In this document: positions 49,702 to 59,021 of the stretch, piece by piece
Layout of the letters: the number at the start of each line of letters is the position of its first letter
Position numbering within the stretch: position 1 is the stretch's first letter
NCBI GenBank assembly: GCA_000018565.1
Contig: CP000875.1
Span: forward strand, 5,781,199-5,845,198
Direction: 5' to 3'
From: Herpetosiphon aurantiacus DSM 785
Lineage (GTDB): Bacteria; Chloroflexota; Chloroflexia; Chloroflexales; Herpetosiphonaceae
DNA: 64,000 nt
Program-made: the position numbers and the translations under genes
Notes under the pieces: generated by a model
What the model saw: only the letters and a program-made list of their open reading frames with translations
Told to the model about the DNA's origin: nothing
Database searches by the model: none

Positions 49702-50916
49702 ATGACACAAAGCGAACACGAAGCGATTATTGCGCAGAGTGATACATTTTTGTTGCCGCTTTACAAACGAGCCAAACTCGCTTTAGTTGGTGGCGAAGGC
49801 GCATGGTTACATGCTGCCGATGGACGACGTTTGTTGGATGCAACCGCAGGGATTGCGGTCAATGCCTTGGGTTATGGCGATGCTGAAGTGGTGGCTGCAA
49901 TTCAACAAGCAGCAACAGGCTTGCTGCATACTTCAAATTTGTATTACACTGCGTCGGTCGCCGAATTGGCCCAACGTTTGGTTGATTTAACCCCATGGGC
50001 TAGTAAGGCCTTTTTCTGCAATTCGGGTACCGAGGCGATTGAAGCTAGCCTGAAATTTGCCCGCCGCTATACCTACAACCAACGCCCTGAGCAACAAACG
50101 GGCTTTGTGGCCTTTAACGATGCATTCCATGGTCGTTCGATGGGCGCGTTATCAGTTACCTCACGCGAGGCCTACCGTACTCCTTTTAATCCATTAATCC
50201 CAGGCGTGCGCTTTATCAATCTTGAATGCGATCAAGCGACGCTCGAAGCGACAATCGATGCGAGTGTTGCTGCCGTGATTGTTGAGCCAATTCAAGGTGA
50301 GGGCGGAATTCGGCCAATTAGCCCTGAATTTGCCCAGGCCTTGCGCCGCCGTTGCGATCAAGTCGATGCCTTATTGATTTTCGATGAAATTCAATGTGGC
50401 ATGGGCCGAACTGGCGATGTTTGGGCACACCAAGCTTTGGGGGTCAATCCTGATATTATGGCGCTTGCCAAGCCGCTTGGTGGTGGTTTGCCGATTGGCG
50501 CAGTCTTGGTTAACGAACGGGCAGCCAAAGCGTTGAATTATGGTGATCATGGCACAACCTTTGGTGGCAACCCCTTTATTTGTAGCGTTGCCAACGTTGT
50601 TTTGCAAAAAGTTACCCATCCCACCATGTTGGATCATGTGCGCTCAGTTGGCGCAGAATTAGGGGCAGGCCTGCGCGATTTAGGCGAACGCTTTGATGTA
50701 ATTAGTGCTGTACGTGGGCGTGGCTTAATGTGGGGTGTTGAATTCCAAGGCCCAACGGCGGCCCACATTACCGAAGCAGCGTTTGATCAAGGCTTGTTGT
50801 TGGTTGGTTCGGGCGCTGATGTCGTGCGGGTTATTCCACCATTGGTTATTGGACATAATGATGTTGAGCAGCTCATCACCCGTTTGGGCGATGCAATTAG
50901 CCAAGTTGTGAGCTAA
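49702..50916 (+). CDS. argD: Acetylornithine/succinyldiaminopimelate-type class III aminotransferase
   Basis: The 404-residue enzyme has ATAGIAVNALGYGD, FFCNSGTEAIEASLKFAR, FHGRSMGALSVT, the PLP-proximal FDEIQCGMGRTG and ALAKPLGGGLPIGA (Lys about 254), then GTTFGGNPF. These are hallmarks of ArgD. It transaminates N-acetylglutamate semialdehyde in arginine synthesis and may also serve lysine synthesis. There are no other arg genes in the window. Confidence 0.88.
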   Translation: MTQSEHEAIIAQSDTFLLPLYKRAKLALVGGEGAWLHAADGRRLLDATAGIAVNALGYGDAEVVAAIQQAATGLLHTSNLYYTASVAELAQRLVDLTPWASKAFFCNSGTEAIEASLKFARRYTYNQRPEQQTGFVAFNDAFHGRSMGALSVTSREAYRTPFNPLIPGVRFINLECDQATLEATIDASVAAVIVEPIQGEGGIRPISPEFAQALRRRCDQVDALLIFDEIQCGMGRTGDVWAHQALGVNPDIMALAKPLGGGLPIGAVLVNERAAKALNYGDHGTTFGGNPFICSVANVVLQKVTHPTMLDHVRSVGAELGAGLRDLGERFDVISAVRGRGLMWGVEFQGPTAAHITEAAFDQGLLLVGSGADVVRVIPPLVIGHNDVEQLITRLGDAISQVVS

Positions 50917-51114
50917 ATCTGGCTGAATGAAGGCACTCGGCTATCGGAATATTTTGGGGAATTGTAATGACTCCAACATCCGATAGCCAATGTGCTTTTT
51001 TGATGGATCAGTAGAATTAGTGCAGAGAGTAGGGATGAGGGATGATGAGCTAGGTGTCGCGATTCAACAATCAAATAATCAAGCAAATCTGTGCAATCTG
51101 TGGCTAAAACTTAA

Positions 51115-51142
51115 CCTTCGTGTTCTTCGCGCTCTTCGTGGA
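51115..51142 (+). repeat. 9-bp CTTCGTG-type imperfect tandem repeat
   Basis: CCTTCGTG, TTCTTCGCG and CTCTTCGTG follow in tandem 30 bp before the macrodomain start. They are related to the arrays at 12903-12931 and 17852-17879. Confidence 0.6.
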
Positions 51143-51171
51143 TTAGCAATTAAACTGAGAGGGAATTTCCA

Positions 51172-51693
51172 ATGAACCAACGCATCGAAATTTTGCAAGG
51201 CGATATTACCAAATTTGCTGGTGCAGCGATTGTTAATGCTGCTAATAGCTCGTTGCTTGGTGGTGGTGGCGTTGATGGGGCGATTCATCGGGCAGCCGGC
51301 CCAAAACTTGGCTTGGAATGCCTTATGTTGGGTGGTTGTAAAACTGGCCAAGCTAAAATGACCAAAGGCTATCGCTTACCTGTTCGCTCAATCATTCATA
51401 CGGTTGGGCCAGTTTGGCAGGGTGGTAATAAACACGAAGCCGAATTGCTGACCAACTGCTATCAACAGAGCCTCGAACTTGCTGCCAAACATCAGCTTGA
51501 AACGCTGGCCTTTCCAGCGATTAGCTGTGGAATTTATGGCTATCCAGTCGAATTAGCCGCCCCAATTGCGATCCAAACGATTGCCAACTTTCTTACGACC
51601 AATTCAATCCCCGAAAAAGTCAGCTTGATCTGTTTTGAAGCCACAGTTTATCAAGCCTATTGCGTCGCGTGGGAAGCCTATCAAGCCAAGTGA
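51172..51693 (+). CDS. Macrodomain protein (ADP-ribose-binding/hydrolase, YmdB-like)
   Basis: The 173-residue single-domain protein has GDITKFAGAAIVNAANSSLLGGGGVDGAIHRAAG, RSIIHTVGPVW and AFPAISCGIYGYP, the full ADP-ribose pocket of the MacroD/YmdB class. It can deacetylate O-acetyl-ADP-ribose and remove ADP-ribose from proteins. A start at 51172 with GAGAGGGAA upstream is good. An unrelated small gene follows after 340 nt. Confidence 0.9.
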   Translation: MNQRIEILQGDITKFAGAAIVNAANSSLLGGGGVDGAIHRAAGPKLGLECLMLGGCKTGQAKMTKGYRLPVRSIIHTVGPVWQGGNKHEAELLTNCYQQSLELAAKHQLETLAFPAISCGIYGYPVELAAPIAIQTIANFLTTNSIPEKVSLICFEATVYQAYCVAWEAYQAK

Positions 51694-52033
51694 TAGCTCA
51701 TGCATCCAATTTGCTAAACCTCAATGTATATAGCTATATAAGGCTTAATCCACAATCAATACCAACCGCATACCAACGAACCAATTGATCAGTTGTCGGC
51801 GGGTGATTCAATTGTGGTATGGTTCATGCTTTGGATTCCTGACACACTATTGATAGTGGATTAAGCCAAATTCGGCCAAAAATCCCTTGATTAATCACCA
51901 AATTTCATGCAAAATTAAAATCTGATTTGTATCTAAATAGATGTGGAATAATTTGAGTGTGATGTGACCTTTAAACGATACGTTATAGCTTCTTACAATC
52001 ACACCTTGGTGGCACAAGGGAAAGGACAAGCAG
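51694..52033. other. Gene-free intergenic region
   Basis: This A/T-rich stretch of 340 bp has no open frame of credible size. A short dyad (TATATAGCTATATA, 51727-51740) and a GTAT-rich area were noted, with no clear promoter or terminator. Confidence 0.5.
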
Positions 52034-52444
52034 ATGATCCTATATCGACCTGTTGGGTTAGAAGAACTAACATTAATTGCGCAAGCGGGCTATCGTTCAT
52101 TCCCAGCACAATTGGCCGAGCCACCAATTGCTTATCCAATCCTCAACCTTGAGTATGCCAGCCATGTTGCTGAATCAGTCAAAACCAAGGATGCTGAGGC
52201 TGGTTATGCTGGATTTGTGGCCGAATTTGAAATAAGCGAACAATATGCTCGCCAATTTGCGGTTAAATCGGTGGGCATTCGTCGCCGTCATCGTGAACTT
52301 TTAGTGCCAATCGAAGAATTTCACAATTTCAACACCCGCATTCTTGGCCATATCAAGGTCATTGCCTCGTTCTATGGCAAGCAATTTCGCGGGATGGTCA
52401 ACCCCGTAACCGCCCTCCCCACCTTCATCTCACCTGTTTTGTAA
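52034..52444 (+). CDS. Unknown small soluble protein
   Basis: The 136-residue protein starts MILYRPVGLEELTLIAQAG with AAAGGAC upstream, and contains YPILNLEYASHVAE, YAGFVAEFEIS and HRELLVPIEEFHNFNTRI. The pattern matches a small family I recall from other bacteria as unnamed, with no known function. It has no signal or membrane segment. A strong bidirectional terminator follows. Confidence 0.6.
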   Translation: MILYRPVGLEELTLIAQAGYRSFPAQLAEPPIAYPILNLEYASHVAESVKTKDAEAGYAGFVAEFEISEQYARQFAVKSVGIRRRHRELLVPIEEFHNFNTRILGHIKVIASFYGKQFRGMVNPVTALPTFISPVL

Positions 52445-52446
52445 CT

Positions 52447-52486
52447 AAACCAAGGCTTCTGATCAACTGATCAGGAGCCTTGGTTT
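52447..52486. terminator. Bidirectional intrinsic terminator
   Basis: AAACCAAGGCT / AGCCTTGGTTT with an inner CTGATC / GATCAG stem form a long hairpin with T or A runs on both sides. It ends the genes at 52034-52444 (plus) and 52485-53393 (minus). Confidence 0.75.
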
Positions 52487-53393
52487 ATTCGTGAAAAGCA
52501 CTCACTGGCAGGAAATCAAGGTACTTTTTAACGGCAAGATCGTCGTTAAACGGTGGCGAAAATACTTGTAATGGCAAAATAAATGTTTGAGCCACAGTTT
52601 GGCCTTGTTTATAGTTAATTGTAGGCTGAATTGCCAAAAAATCAGTTGGCAATTGCTCGATCCCATGCAATTGAAAAATGATATTTTGGCTTTGTTTTGG
52701 CTGGAGATCGATCATCGTCACTTCTACAGTTGATAGGGGTTGGGGTGGCGCATCACCAAGCATCGGTTGGCTTGCCACAGCCTTGGTTTGGGCTATGTGT
52801 AGGGTTGCTGAAATCGGATATTTAGTGCCTTTGATGCTACTAGCAAAGAGTTGGATCGCCTGATCAGTTGGATTAATCAACTCAGCTTCAAACCGTTCAG
52901 CCCGCCCCATCGTTACCACGCTATGACTACCAAGTTTGAGTGTCGCGATTGGCAAATCAAGCACTGTAAGCTCCCAATCGCCTACGGTGATAGTTTGCTC
53001 ACGCTGCTGTTCATCAAGATAGCGAATTTGACTAAAGTGATAACTGCCTGGATTAAGCCCATCAAGCATTGCCAAAACCGAGAAAAACCGCGAATTGGCT
53101 GTTGCTGGCGATGGTGAAAGGGTTACTGACTGGGTGGTTAATTCGCCCTGATCGCTCACGATGGTTAATTGATTGAATTGGGGTTCGCTGGTACGGCGTG
53201 GAGTCCCAACATCAATAAATGCTAGCTGGATTGGGATTGGCTCATGAGCTTTCGCTGTAACTATTCCAACAAACTGTACCGCATAACGTCCAGCTTTATG
53301 CCAAACATCATCTGCTGCTTGGTTACCACAACTGCTAAGCAGCAAATAACATAACATGCCAATCTGCTCAATCCATCCTCGTTTAGAAAACAT
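52485..53393 (-). CDS. Putative lipoprotein
   Basis: I chose the ATG at 53393 because GGAGAG lies upstream; a longer frame adds seven residues. The leader MFSKRGWIEQIGM leads to a lipobox YLLLSSC (Cys about 22). The mature part (about 280 residues) is beta-rich, with two similar halves that each contain a surface Ig-like pattern. No known motif was found. It is likely a surface-anchored protein of unknown role. Confidence 0.6.
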   Translation of the reverse strand: MFSKRGWIEQIGMLCYLLLSSCGNQAADDVWHKAGRYAVQFVGIVTAKAHEPIPIQLAFIDVGTPRRTSEPQFNQLTIVSDQGELTTQSVTLSPSPATANSRFFSVLAMLDGLNPGSYHFSQIRYLDEQQREQTITVGDWELTVLDLPIATLKLGSHSVVTMGRAERFEAELINPTDQAIQLFASSIKGTKYPISATLHIAQTKAVASQPMLGDAPPQPLSTVEVTMIDLQPKQSQNIIFQLHGIEQLPTDFLAIQPTINYKQGQTVAQTFILPLQVFSPPFNDDLAVKKYLDFLPVSAFHE

Positions 53394-53438
53394 AAATCTC
53401 TCCATCTTTGCCAATTATTGGTATAGTAATGTATTGCA

Positions 53439-54332
53439 TTATATTTGGATAGAAGGAAGATTTTGCTCTTTGCTAGAGGTTCTATCTTGGCTTGATTTCG
53501 TTCGTTGCCAAACCAACCACGCTAATACTCCCACGACGAGCGCCAAACCAACTCCAAATTCATCGATTACATAGGGCGTGATGGCATTTTTGCTGGTCAG
53601 TGGATTAAAAACAGTTTGGATGAAAATATTATGGCTGGCATGCAACAACACTGCCGGCCAAACACTGGCCGATTTCAAGCGCAACCACGCCATCACAAAG
53701 CTCAGGCCAACCACTAAAATTGTGAAACAGCATAAGCCAAACCACAGCGGTGCACCAGCATTGTTATACTCAACCAGCAAAATTGCCGGATAATGCCAGA
53801 TCGCCCAAATAAGCCCACTGATTGTCGCGGTTGCAGCGAGCGAATAGCGTTTGCTCAACTCTGGCACTAAAAATCCGCGCCAACCCAATTCCTCGCCAAA
53901 TGCCAAGATTGCTGATCGAACGATGCCCAGTGTTGCAGCCTCGCCCAAATAGCCCCAAAAGCCGCTGATTGCTAAAGGTGTGGCGAGGCCAACCTGGCTT
54001 GCTAAGGCTTGCAACGAAAAATCACCGATGCCGCTCAGCCAAACCACGCTATACACCACTAAGCCATAGCCCAACGGCAAACTATAGCTCAGCAATAAAT
54101 CCTTGGGTGCGGCGATTTTCCAGCCTAAACCTGCCAATCGTCGCTCGAAAACGAATTGGGTGATGATTGCGGCTAGCGCTGGACTGAAGATCAAACCTAA
54201 TCCAAACACCTCTTGAGGATTTGGGCCAACCAAAAAATAATAACAAATTGCCGTCAAAACTGTGGTTAGCAGTAAAAATGTACTAATTTTCGCACCATTA
54301 GTAGCTGTTTGAGTTGATTGAGGCTGGTTCAA
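53439..54332 (-). CDS. CPBP-family intramembrane protease
   Basis: I chose the TTG at 54332 because AGGAG lies 7 nt upstream; longer frames add up to 16 residues. The 297-residue protein has about eight hydrophobic segments. The Abi/CPBP motifs are present: FGEELGWRGFLVPEL (motif 1, EExxxR), the IWAIWHYPAIL region (motif 2 His) and the HASHNIFIQ region (motif 3 His). The family cleaves prenylated or other membrane substrates; some members protect against bacteriocins. The substrate is unknown. Confidence 0.85.
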   Translation of the reverse strand: MNQPQSTQTATNGAKISTFLLLTTVLTAICYYFLVGPNPQEVFGLGLIFSPALAAIITQFVFERRLAGLGWKIAAPKDLLLSYSLPLGYGLVVYSVVWLSGIGDFSLQALASQVGLATPLAISGFWGYLGEAATLGIVRSAILAFGEELGWRGFLVPELSKRYSLAATATISGLIWAIWHYPAILLVEYNNAGAPLWFGLCCFTILVVGLSFVMAWLRLKSASVWPAVLLHASHNIFIQTVFNPLTSKNAITPYVIDEFGVGLALVVGVLAWLVWQRTKSSQDRTSSKEQNLPSIQI

Positions 54333-54413
54333 GGCAATGCTCCTATGCGCAAAAACGAACATCCTGAGCATACTTGCCACTTGTCACAAGCCAATCGCAG
54401 CGTTGTCGCAGAA

Positions 54414-54442
54414 TTGTCGTAAGCAAAAGCGCGTATTATAGG
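54414..54442 (+). promoter_or_regulatory. Promoter of the racemase gene
   Basis: TTGTCG (54414-54419) and TATAGG (54437-54442) are 17 bp apart, about 66 bp upstream of the start at 54508. Confidence 0.45.
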
Positions 54443-54507
54443 CGGCGTAGCATATGGCCAACCAACCATTGCTCCATATTGATGTTTGCTGTACCAAGGA
54501 GCTTTGC

Positions 54508-55203
54508 ATGAAAACGATTGGCCTCATTGGCGGGATGAGTTGGGAATCGAGCGTCAGTTATTATCAGGTGCTCAACCAAACGATCAAACAGCGTTTTGGG
54601 GGATTGCATTCAGCCAAATGTGTCTTGTATTCAGTTGATTTTGCTGAAATTGCCGCGTTGCAAAAGGCTGATCAATGGGAAACTGCTGGGGAAATTTTGG
54701 CCCAAGCTGCTCGTAATTTAGTCGCGGCTGGCGCTGAATGTATTGTGCTTTGCACGAACACGATGCATTTAGTGGCAACTGCAATTGAGCAAGCTGTCGA
54801 AGTGCCATTTATTCATATTGTCGATCCAACGGCAGCGGCGATTCAGCAGCAACAATTAACCACGATTGGTTTGCTTGGAACCCGATTCACCATGGAGCAC
54901 GATTTTTATGCTGGGCGTTTGCGCCAACGCTATGGCTTAGCAGTCGTCACGCCTGAACCCGAACAGCGCGATGAAATTCATCGGATTATTTTCGATGAAT
55001 TGTGCCTTGGCAAAATCGACGCTAGCTCCAAAACCTACTATTTGGCGGTGATTAACGATCTGGTGGCAGCCGGAGCACAGGGCATTATTTTGGGCTGCAC
55101 CGAAATTGGCTTGTTGATTAACCAAGCTGATTGCGATGTTCCACTGTTCGATACCACCCTGTTGCATGGTCAGGCAGCGGTCGCTTGGAGTTTAGCAAAA
55201 TAG
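54508..55203 (+). CDS. Aspartate/glutamate racemase-family amino-acid racemase
   Basis: The ATG at 54508 has AAGGAG 6 nt upstream; a longer frame adds 18 residues. The 231-residue protein has MKTIGLIGGMSWESS, the first catalytic cysteine in LCTNTMH (Cys82) and the second in ILGCTEIG (Cys197). The paired cysteines and LIGGMSW start define the cofactor-independent AspR/YgeA type. It interconverts L- and D-amino acids; aspartate, glutamate or a broader substrate is possible. Confidence 0.88.
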   Translation: MKTIGLIGGMSWESSVSYYQVLNQTIKQRFGGLHSAKCVLYSVDFAEIAALQKADQWETAGEILAQAARNLVAAGAECIVLCTNTMHLVATAIEQAVEVPFIHIVDPTAAAIQQQQLTTIGLLGTRFTMEHDFYAGRLRQRYGLAVVTPEPEQRDEIHRIIFDELCLGKIDASSKTYYLAVINDLVAAGAQGIILGCTEIGLLINQADCDVPLFDTTLLHGQAAVAWSLAK

Positions 55204-55213
55204 CACAAATTTT

Positions 55214-55244
55214 CAAGGTTGTGACACTCGTTGTCACAACCTTG
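55214..55244. other. Perfect 13-bp hairpin without T-run
   Basis: CAAGGTTGTGACA and its complement with a 5-nt loop lie 11 nt after the racemase stop. No T-run follows on either strand, so this may be an mRNA-stabilising or factor-dependent terminator hairpin. Confidence 0.55.
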
Positions 55245-55291
55245 GGCGATACTTAACCCTGATACGAGTATATATAACAAGGGGTTGAGCT

Positions 55292-56170
55292 ATGGCAACA
55301 ATCATGACGGCGCAACGGCAGGAACGACGACAGCTAACCACTGGAATACGGGTTGGTCGAGCGGTGATGCTAATGCCAGAACTTGTGGTGTTTCCAGCGC
55401 TCTGTGGCTTGTACTTTTTAACCAATCAGGCAGTTGGCGTGGCTTTGCTCGGCGAGTTGTTGATTGGCTTATTTGTTGCTCGGATTGCCTTGGTTTGGTA
55501 TGCCGGACGTGCTTGGGCACGCGGTTCGTATGCCCAAGCTGAACGCCTCGTTTTATGGTCGTTACGCATTTACCCTGATTCAGCTGATGCTTGGTTGGCC
55601 ATGGGTTCGATTCAATTGGCGCAAGGCGAAACCGAAGCCGCCATCAAAGCGATCGAACGCGCCGACCAACTGTATCCATTTCACGCCCCAATTTATTTAG
55701 AAATGAGCCGCGCTTTGGCTGCTCACGGCGACTGGAACGAAGCTCGCCATTATGCCAGCATGGCCTTGGTGTTGGACGAGCAATTGGCCTTGAGCTATAG
55801 CCATAACGCGTTGTTGAGCTTGCATTTCGATGAAGCCAGCCAAACCACCAAACAATGGATCGAAGCAGGCTTGGCCTTAGCGCCGCATGTTGCCGCCAAA
55901 GCCAGCCTGTATGTCGCCCGCGCTGAATTGGCTTTTTTGGCTAACGACGAACGTCAAGTCCAATTAGCCTTGGATCAAGCTGAACTTTTGTTGAATGGCT
56001 GCCCAATTCCGCAACAAGCTGAATTGCTCTATCGAATTGGCCAATTGCAACGTAGCTTGGGTCAGGTTGATGCCGCCCGCTCAAGCTTTGAACGAATCGA
56101 ATACTCCGACCGCGAAGGTGGCTATGTTCATGCGGCATGGCGAGCCAAAGTTGAAACCAGCGTCAGCTAA
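55292..56170 (+). CDS. Membrane-anchored TPR protein
   Basis: The 292-residue protein has a basic N-terminus, two hydrophobic helices (about 28-47 and 50-70) and then a TPR-like solenoid (about 80-285) with units ending in AWLAMGSIQLAQGETEAA and APIYLEMSRALAAHGDW. It probably scaffolds other proteins at the membrane face. It has no enzyme motif. Its end overlaps the end of the convergent GlpC-like gene by 8 nt. Confidence 0.7.
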   Translation: MATIMTAQRQERRQLTTGIRVGRAVMLMPELVVFPALCGLYFLTNQAVGVALLGELLIGLFVARIALVWYAGRAWARGSYAQAERLVLWSLRIYPDSADAWLAMGSIQLAQGETEAAIKAIERADQLYPFHAPIYLEMSRALAAHGDWNEARHYASMALVLDEQLALSYSHNALLSLHFDEASQTTKQWIEAGLALAPHVAAKASLYVARAELAFLANDERQVQLALDQAELLLNGCPIPQQAELLYRIGQLQRSLGQVDAARSSFERIEYSDREGGYVHAAWRAKVETSVS

Positions 56171-57527
56171 GTTGGCGCTGCTGATCAAATCGGCGATAGG
56201 CCTCGGCTAAAAGCTCCACGGGATGACGGGTCGCCAAGCCCGTCCCGTGGCTAATTTGCCAGCGACAAGTTTCGCTATCACACAGCACCGTATCAGCGGG
56301 ATGCTGGCTGGCCCATTCAAACAACGGTTTACCCACATCCATTGCGATTGGGTATTTTTCGGTTTTTAGGCCATAGGTGCCAGCAATTCCACAACAGGCT
56401 GCTTGGCTTCGCTCAATTTGCAAACCTGGAATATGCGCCAAAATATCGCGAGCTGGCAAGCCGATGCGATGGGCTTTTAATTGACAAGGTGGATGGTAGG
56501 GCAATGTTTCTTCGATTGCGCCCAAGTTGCGATCAAATTTGCCTGCCTCGTCGAGCAAACGCAAATATTCAAAAATATCGTAGGTTTGTTCGGCCACCAA
56601 TTGAACCTCAGGATCATGCCAGCCCAACAATTCGGGGGCTTCATCTTTGAGGGTCAAGGTACAACTGGTCGAAGTACCCACCACCACATAGCCTTGACGA
56701 ATCCATGGCAGTAAGGCATGGACATTAGCGGCGTGATAACGGCGGGCAGCCTTAAATTCACCATTGGAAAGCATCGGCAAGCCACAACAGCCTTGATTAG
56801 CCAACACCACCTCGCAACCATTGCGGGTCAGCACTTCTAGGGCAGCCTTGCCAACATGTGGCTCATAATAATTGGTTGAGCAACCATGAAAATAAACGAC
56901 TTTGCGCGAAATTGTCGAAGTTGCTGGTTTTTGAGTTTGAGTTTGCACCAAACGACGTTGCTCAAGTGGCACAAGTGCAGTGCGGCTGAGCCATGAACGC
57001 AGGCCATAGGTCCAGCGCAACGGCGTGGCAGCACGCGGCAGATGTTTGCGTGCCCAGCCGCGCAAGGTATAGCCAGCCCACTGGGGCAGCGGCGCACGCC
57101 TATCGATCTTAAATAATTTTTCAATTAGCCAACGAATTGGCCGATTGCTCATTGTCCAGTTGGCTAGCGGGGCGAAGGGTGTGCCCAGCATGCCCAGTAA
57201 CTCCGAGCGCCCAAGCATGCGGTTGCGCAAGGGCAAGCCATGTTCGCGCACCATCTGTGCGCGGGCACGGGCATTGAGTTCAGCGATTGGCACGCCAGTT
57301 GGGCAAACCTCGTTGCAAACTCGACAGCCCGAGCAATAATCCACCGAATGATCGGGTGAATGCTCAGCTTGATCGTGGCGAAAACGCCCAGCTTGCGGCC
57401 CGACATACTTGGGGCCAGGAAACTGATCGGTGACCGCTGCCACCGGACATGCGGTAGTACAAATATTACATTTAATACAAAAATCGAGTGATTGCTCCAG
57501 CCTGATTGATAATCGATCATCCATAGC
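56163..57527 (-). CDS. GlpC/LutA-like Fe-S oxidoreductase subunit
   Basis: I chose the ATG at 57527; a longer frame adds four residues. The 454-residue protein has two 4Fe-4S ferredoxin motifs (CIKCNICTTACPV and CSGCRVCNEVCPTG) at the N-terminus, and two CCG domains (GCSTNYYEP...NQGCCGLPM and HPPCQLKAH...QAACCGIAG). This is the layout of anaerobic glycerol-3-phosphate dehydrogenase subunit C and lactate/glycolate-oxidase Fe-S subunits. It should pass electrons from a flavoprotein to quinone or heterodisulfide. No glpA or lutB gene is adjacent. Confidence 0.82.
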   Translation of the reverse strand, partial: AMDDRLSIRLEQSLDFCIKCNICTTACPVAAVTDQFPGPKYVGPQAGRFRHDQAEHSPDHSVDYCSGCRVCNEVCPTGVPIAELNARARAQMVREHGLPLRNRMLGRSELLGMLGTPFAPLANWTMSNRPIRWLIEKLFKIDRRAPLPQWAGYTLRGWARKHLPRAATPLRWTYGLRSWLSRTALVPLEQRRLVQTQTQKPATSTISRKVVYFHGCSTNYYEPHVGKAALEVLTRNGCEVVLANQGCCGLPMLSNGEFKAARRYHAANVHALLPWIRQGYVVVGTSTSCTLTLKDEAPELLGWHDPEVQLVAEQTYDIFEYLRLLDEAGKFDRNLGAIEETLPYHPPCQLKAHRIGLPARDILAHIPGLQIERSQAACCGIAGTYGLKTEKYPIAMDVGKPLFEWASQHPADTVLCDSETCRWQISHGTGLATRHPVELLAEAYRRFDQQRQLS

Positions 57528-57608
57528 GACAAGCCTCAATTACGATTTAAAGCTTTAGAATGGCCTAAATCGCATTCTATCATAAAACAGTCATGTTTGT
57601 TTGTTGTC

Positions 57609-57637
57609 TTGACAAAGTACCAAATAGTTGCTAAAAT
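57609..57637 (+). promoter_or_regulatory. Near-consensus promoter of the ROK regulator with overlapping dyad
   Basis: TTGACA (57609-57614) and TAAAAT (57632-57637) are exactly 17 bp apart. TTGTC-TT-GACAA (57604-57615) is a small inverted repeat over the -35 box, and ACTTACCAAGT lies just downstream. Either could be an operator. Confidence 0.7.
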
Positions 57638-57667
57638 CGGAGCCACTTACCAAGTAGGAGCTTGCAA

Positions 57668-58912
57668 ATGAATCGTCCTTCGGCATTGACAGCTGATCTG
57701 AGTTTGATGCGAGAACTCAACCGCGCCCTGGTACTCCAGTTAATTCGGCGTGAAGGACGGATTTCGCGGGCAGATATCGCCAAGCACACCAAGTTAAGTC
57801 GTTCGACCGTTTCAAGCATCATTAACGATCTGATTGACGCAAGCCTTGTTACGGAAACGGGTATTGGTACCTCAAAAGGTGGCCGACGGCCAATTATCCT
57901 CGAATTCAATTATCAAGCCAATTATATTATTGGGCTTGATGTTTCGCGCAACGCCGTTAGCGCCGTTATTACCGATTTGAACGCCCGAATCTGTTCACGC
58001 CGTCAAATTTCCTTCAATGTTAACGACGGCCCCACCGTTGGCATGCCGCTGATCAAACAATTGATTAGCACGATGCTGACCGAATCGCCGGTTGGTCGTG
58101 GCCGCATTAGTGCAATTGGAGTTGGCGTGCCTGGCCCATTGGATTTTCGCAATGGCCGCACAATTGCCCCGCCAGTTATGCCTGGTTGGGATAACGTGCC
58201 AATTCGCGAAGAGTTAAGCCAAACCTTCCGTTTGCCCGTATCAATTGATAACGATGCCAACTTGGCCGCGATGGCCGAGTATCGTTGGGGCGCAGGCCAA
58301 GGCGCTCAAAACATGGTCTACTTATATATGAGTAGCGCCGGGATTGGTGCTGGCTTGATTATTGATAGTCATTTATTCCGTGGCTCGATCGGCAGCGCTG
58401 GCGAGGTTGGCCATACCACTCTCAGCGTCGAAAACGATGAATCATTTGGGCCAATCAACGCTGGCTCGCTCGAAGCCTTGGCTTCACAAATCACGGTTTT
58501 ACGGCTGGCCCGCGAGCAAAAGCTGATTAGTGCCGATGATGATGTGCATACCTTGGTGCGTAAAGCCGAGAGCAGCCCTGAAATTCAAGCTATTTTGCGG
58601 CGAACTGCCCACTATCTTGGTGTGGCAATTGCCAGTATCATTAATATATTCAATCCTGATCGGGTTGTGATTGGCGGGGTTATTCCGGAAACCTCACCAT
58701 TATTAATCGAGACGATTCGAGCAACGGTGGCGCGACGCGCTTTATCGATTGCAGTGAATAATACCTCGATTGTACCAGGCGCACTAGGCCGCAATGTCGC
58801 AGCTTTAGGAGCCGCAGCCCTTGCTACCGAGCGCTTATTTGCGCCGCCAGCCCTGGAACGCCCCGCAACTTTAGGGGTGCATTCCAACGAGGTTGGTTCG
58901 TTGGCAAGCTAA
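57668..58912 (+). CDS. ROK-family transcriptional regulator
   Basis: The ATG at 57668 has TAGGAG 7 nt upstream; an in-frame TTG adds two residues. An N-terminal winged helix (about 10-70, with GRISRADIAKHTKLSRSTVS) precedes a ROK sugar-kinase-fold domain with GVGVPGPLD and DNDANLAAMAEYRWGAG. The usual CxCGxxGCxE zinc cluster is replaced by INAGSLEALAS, so the structural zinc is lost. It probably regulates the sugar ABC genes 110 nt downstream on the same strand and may be autoregulated. Confidence 0.85.
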   Translation: MNRPSALTADLSLMRELNRALVLQLIRREGRISRADIAKHTKLSRSTVSSIINDLIDASLVTETGIGTSKGGRRPIILEFNYQANYIIGLDVSRNAVSAVITDLNARICSRRQISFNVNDGPTVGMPLIKQLISTMLTESPVGRGRISAIGVGVPGPLDFRNGRTIAPPVMPGWDNVPIREELSQTFRLPVSIDNDANLAAMAEYRWGAGQGAQNMVYLYMSSAGIGAGLIIDSHLFRGSIGSAGEVGHTTLSVENDESFGPINAGSLEALASQITVLRLAREQKLISADDDVHTLVRKAESSPEIQAILRRTAHYLGVAIASIINIFNPDRVVIGGVIPETSPLLIETIRATVARRALSIAVNNTSIVPGALGRNVAALGAAALATERLFAPPALERPATLGVHSNEVGSLAS

Positions 58913-59021
58913 CAATTGCCTTTGCTGGAGCGTGGCCTAGCGTCACGCGCTACTATTCACCTGTTCGCCCTAATCGGCACGGTAACAGATTTCTCAATAT
59001 GGTACAAAGGAGTGTACAGCA

